Shown here piece after piece: positions 62,354-64,000 of a stretch of 64,000 bases of DNA. The position numbers and the translations under genes were made by a program. This DNA is from Porphyromonas crevioricanis (GTDB lineage Bacteria > Bacteroidota > Bacteroidia > Bacteroidales > Porphyromonadaceae): the NCBI RefSeq assembly GCF_900167225.1, contig NZ_FUXH01000004.1, positions 62,001 through 126,000 on the forward strand, given 5' to 3'. The notes under the pieces are model-generated. The model saw nothing but the letters and a program-made list of their open reading frames with translations. It searched no databases and was not told where the DNA came from. The first letter of the stretch is position 1. The number at the start of each line of letters is the position of its first letter.

Positions 62354-62890
62354 ATGGCACGAGCAACGACTAAAGCGGATTTGATAACATCTGCCAACGG
62401 GCAATTCGATAAACTGTGGAAACTCATCGACGGAATGAATGAGGGACTACAAGATGCAACATTTGCGGAAGAAATGGCGACAATGGGCAAGGAGGCACAT
62501 TGGAGCAGGGATAAAAACTTGCGTGATGTACTTGTTCATTTGTACGAATGGCATCAGTTATTATTGAATTGGGTAAAATCCAGTCAAGGTGGTGAGCACA
62601 AACCTTTTCTGCCAGAACCGTATAATTGGAAAACTTATCCGAAAATGAATGTCGGTTTTTGGAAGAAACACCAAAGCACATCGCTCGCAGAGGCGAAGAA
62701 AATGCTAAAAGAAAGCCATGGAGATGTGATGACCATAATTGAGACATTCTCCAACGACGAACTCTTTGCTAAGGGAGCTCTCGATTGGACGGGGACTTCC
62801 ACTCTCGGCTCCTACTGTGTTTCGGTAACTGCAAGCCATTACGACTGGGCGATGAAGAAGATAAAAGCGCATATCAAGACTTCAAAATAA
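62354..62890 (+). CDS. ClbS/DfsB family four-helix-bundle protein
   Basis: The 178-residue protein is predicted to be a DinB-like helical bundle and closely fits the ClbS/DfsB pattern: ATTKADLITSANGQFDKLW at the N-terminus, WSRDKNLRDVLVHLYEWHQLLLNW, then PEPYNWKTYPKMNVGFW and a C-terminal ASHYDWAMKKIKAHIK. ClbS protects colibactin producers by hydrolysing the cyclopropane warhead. Most relatives have no known substrate. Here it stands alone between two terminators, with no toxin genes near, so a stress or self-protection role is only a guess. Confidence 0.87.
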   Translation: MARATTKADLITSANGQFDKLWKLIDGMNEGLQDATFAEEMATMGKEAHWSRDKNLRDVLVHLYEWHQLLLNWVKSSQGGEHKPFLPEPYNWKTYPKMNVGFWKKHQSTSLAEAKKMLKESHGDVMTIIETFSNDELFAKGALDWTGTSTLGSYCVSVTASHYDWAMKKIKAHIKTSK

Positions 62891-62951
62891 ATAACCTCTC
62901 GTTACAAGCCACGCAAACATTGCATTGCCACAAACGATATACCAAGAATTT

Positions 62952-62996
62952 AAGAGAGGGTGCCGTGTATAAAATTCAACGCAGCACCCTCTCTTT
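62952..62996. terminator. Bidirectional terminator
   Basis: AAGAGAGGGTGC (62952-62963) and GCACCCTCTCTTT (62984-62996) pair perfectly over 12 bases. It separates the converging ClbS-like and Mrp genes and can serve both. Confidence 0.9.
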
Positions 62997-63024
62997 CTGA
63001 AAACAGAATAGAACATCAATGTCA

Positions 63025-64000
63025 CTAACTATTCATGCTTACCTTCTCTGTCGGAGAGAGATGCTCATTGCGATAAGCAACTCGCTCTACCAATGAATGA
63101 GCCAACTGGCGAAAATAAATACCACTAAGAGAGTCCTCTTGGATTGCAGACGGTTCCCCATTGTCACATCCCTCACAAATACTCTGCACCAATGGTATTT
63201 GGGCTAAAAGCGGGATGCCTAACTCTTCAGCCAATTTCTTACCTCCATCTCTGCCGAAGATGTAGTACTTATTTTCCGGTAACTCGGCCGGGGTAAACCA
63301 AGCCATATTTTCAATTAACCCCAGTACGGGTACATTGATCTTGTCTTCAAGAAACATTCCAATACCCTTGATTGCATCTATCAATGCTATTTGTTGGGGA
63401 GTCGTCACAACTACGGCTCCTGTTAGGGCAATAGTCTGTACCATCGTAAGATGAATATCACTTGTGCCTGGAGGCATATCAATAAGGAAATAGTCCAGTT
63501 CCCCCCAATTGCCATCACTAATCAATTGCCGTAGTGCATTGCTGGCCATTGTTCCTCTCCACAAGACCGGACTATGCTTATCCACAAAGAATCCCATTGA
63601 TAGGAGTTTAACTCCATGTACTTCAATCGGACTAATCAATTCTCTTCCATCTACAACATCAAGAGTAGGTCTGGCATCTTCCGCATCGAACATTCGTGGC
63701 ATAGATGGGCCAAAAACATCTGCATCAAGCAGGCCCACCTTATATCCCTCTCTTGCCAAGGCAACTGCCAAATTAGCAGTAACAGTGCTTTTGCCTACTC
63801 CTCCCTTGCCGGAGAATACAGCTACGATGTTCTTAACTCCCGGCAACAAAGGTCGTTCGGATGGAGCAACAGCTTCTTCTGGCAAGACAATCGATATATG
63901 ATCCCGAATATCTACATCCTTGTCTACATAGGTGAGAATGGCAGTCTCACTGGCTTTCACCACAGACTTGATGAAAGGGTCTTTAGCCTTGGCAAAACGA
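63025..64000 (-). CDS. mrp: Mrp/NBP35-type Fe-S carrier ATPase, 5' end cut by window
   Basis: This cytosolic P-loop ATPase carries iron-sulfur clusters to target proteins. The visible 324 residues are open to the window edge, so the true start is beyond 64000; GTG at 63963 is only an in-frame codon. The end of the N-terminal MIP18-like domain (DPFIKSVVKASE) precedes the deviant Walker A FSGKGGVGKST, the switch GLLDADVFGPS and LIDMPPGTSDIHL. The usual C-terminal CxxC pair is not evident in the visible part, where a single Cys occurs in SICEGCDNGE, which does contain C-x2-C. The call is firm. Confidence 0.93.
   Translation of the reverse strand, partial: RFAKAKDPFIKSVVKASETAILTYVDKDVDIRDHISIVLPEEAVAPSERPLLPGVKNIVAVFSGKGGVGKSTVTANLAVALAREGYKVGLLDADVFGPSMPRMFDAEDARPTLDVVDGRELISPIEVHGVKLLSMGFFVDKHSPVLWRGTMASNALRQLISDGNWGELDYFLIDMPPGTSDIHLTMVQTIALTGAVVVTTPQQIALIDAIKGIGMFLEDKINVPVLGLIENMAWFTPAELPENKYYIFGRDGGKKLAEELGIPLLAQIPLVQSICEGCDNGEPSAIQEDSLSGIYFRQLAHSLVERVAYRNEHLSPTEKVSMNS

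Overview
The window looks like a chromosomal segment of an anaerobic, asaccharolytic Bacteroidota, most likely a Porphyromonas species. Three things support this. First, there are Bacteroidota-only families: GldH, DUF4271, DUF3098, DUF4301, an HU-CCDC81/SPOR protein and an HU-like histone-like protein. Second, promoters repeatedly match TTTG-N19-22-TAnnTTTG. Third, there is a lysine-to-butyrate fermentation block of the kind known from Porphyromonas and Fusobacterium. The species cannot be fixed from sequence alone. No rRNA, prophage, CRISPR array or complete transposon is visible.

Layout. 1-10.2 kb, plus strand: HTH regulator, pyrK-pyrD, MgtC-like protein, hydrolase, YqeY-like protein, DUF4301 protein, aminopeptidase P, gamma-carbonic anhydrase, THUMP-like methyltransferase. 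A bidirectional terminator at 10.2 kb faces a minus-strand block (10.3-17.8 kb): aminotransferase, ADP-forming acyl-CoA synthetase, TatD, YidD, RnpA, HemD, DUF4271, AroC. tRNA-Pro follows. 18.0-20.3 kb is a graveyard: decayed coding sequence and a dead IS3-family (IS150-like) element that itself carries a nested MITE-like insertion. 20.3-26.2 kb, plus strand: AAA ATPase with an altered Walker B, pyruvate:ferredoxin oxidoreductase, PAP2 phosphatase behind a structured leader. 26.2-45.1 kb, minus strand: surface-glycan mini-cluster, folK, queA-truB-uppP-DUF3098-ftsX, MlaF/MlaE, HU, CorC-like protein-lptC-TPR-barrel-coaX, gldH-ricT. 45.3-50.8 kb, plus strand: small membrane protein, SPOR protein, folP, cdaA, UbiA-type prenyltransferase, HAD phosphatase. 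50.9-60.3 kb, minus strand: kamC-kamB-kamD-kamE-atoA-bcd-etfB-etfA-crotonase, transcribed in that order from one strong promoter. 60.5-64 kb: small barrel protein, a 22-bp tandem array, HU-like gene, ClbS/DfsB-like gene and the 3' part of an Mrp-type ATPase.

How the genes work together. Amino-acid fermentation is a theme. The aminotransferase, pyruvate:ferredoxin oxidoreductase and ADP-forming acyl-CoA synthetase could turn amino acids into acyl-CoA and ATP. Lysine 5,6-aminomutase with its presumed reactivase, acyl-CoA dehydrogenase, ETF and CoA-transferase subunit B are steps of lysine fermentation to butyrate. The partners kamA, kdd, kce, kal and atoD are not in the window. Envelope biogenesis is the second theme: MlaFE, LptC, UppP, FtsX, flippase and transferases, GldH, SPOR protein.

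No wholly new multi-gene system is evident. The best candidates for undescribed elements are the 22-bp array with its inverted last unit before an HU-like promoter (61.5 kb), the palindrome-rich gene-free segment (45.8-46.6 kb), the pseudoknotted leader of the PAP2 gene (25.4 kb), and the prenyl-phosphoribose synthase/phosphatase pair (49.3-50.8 kb).
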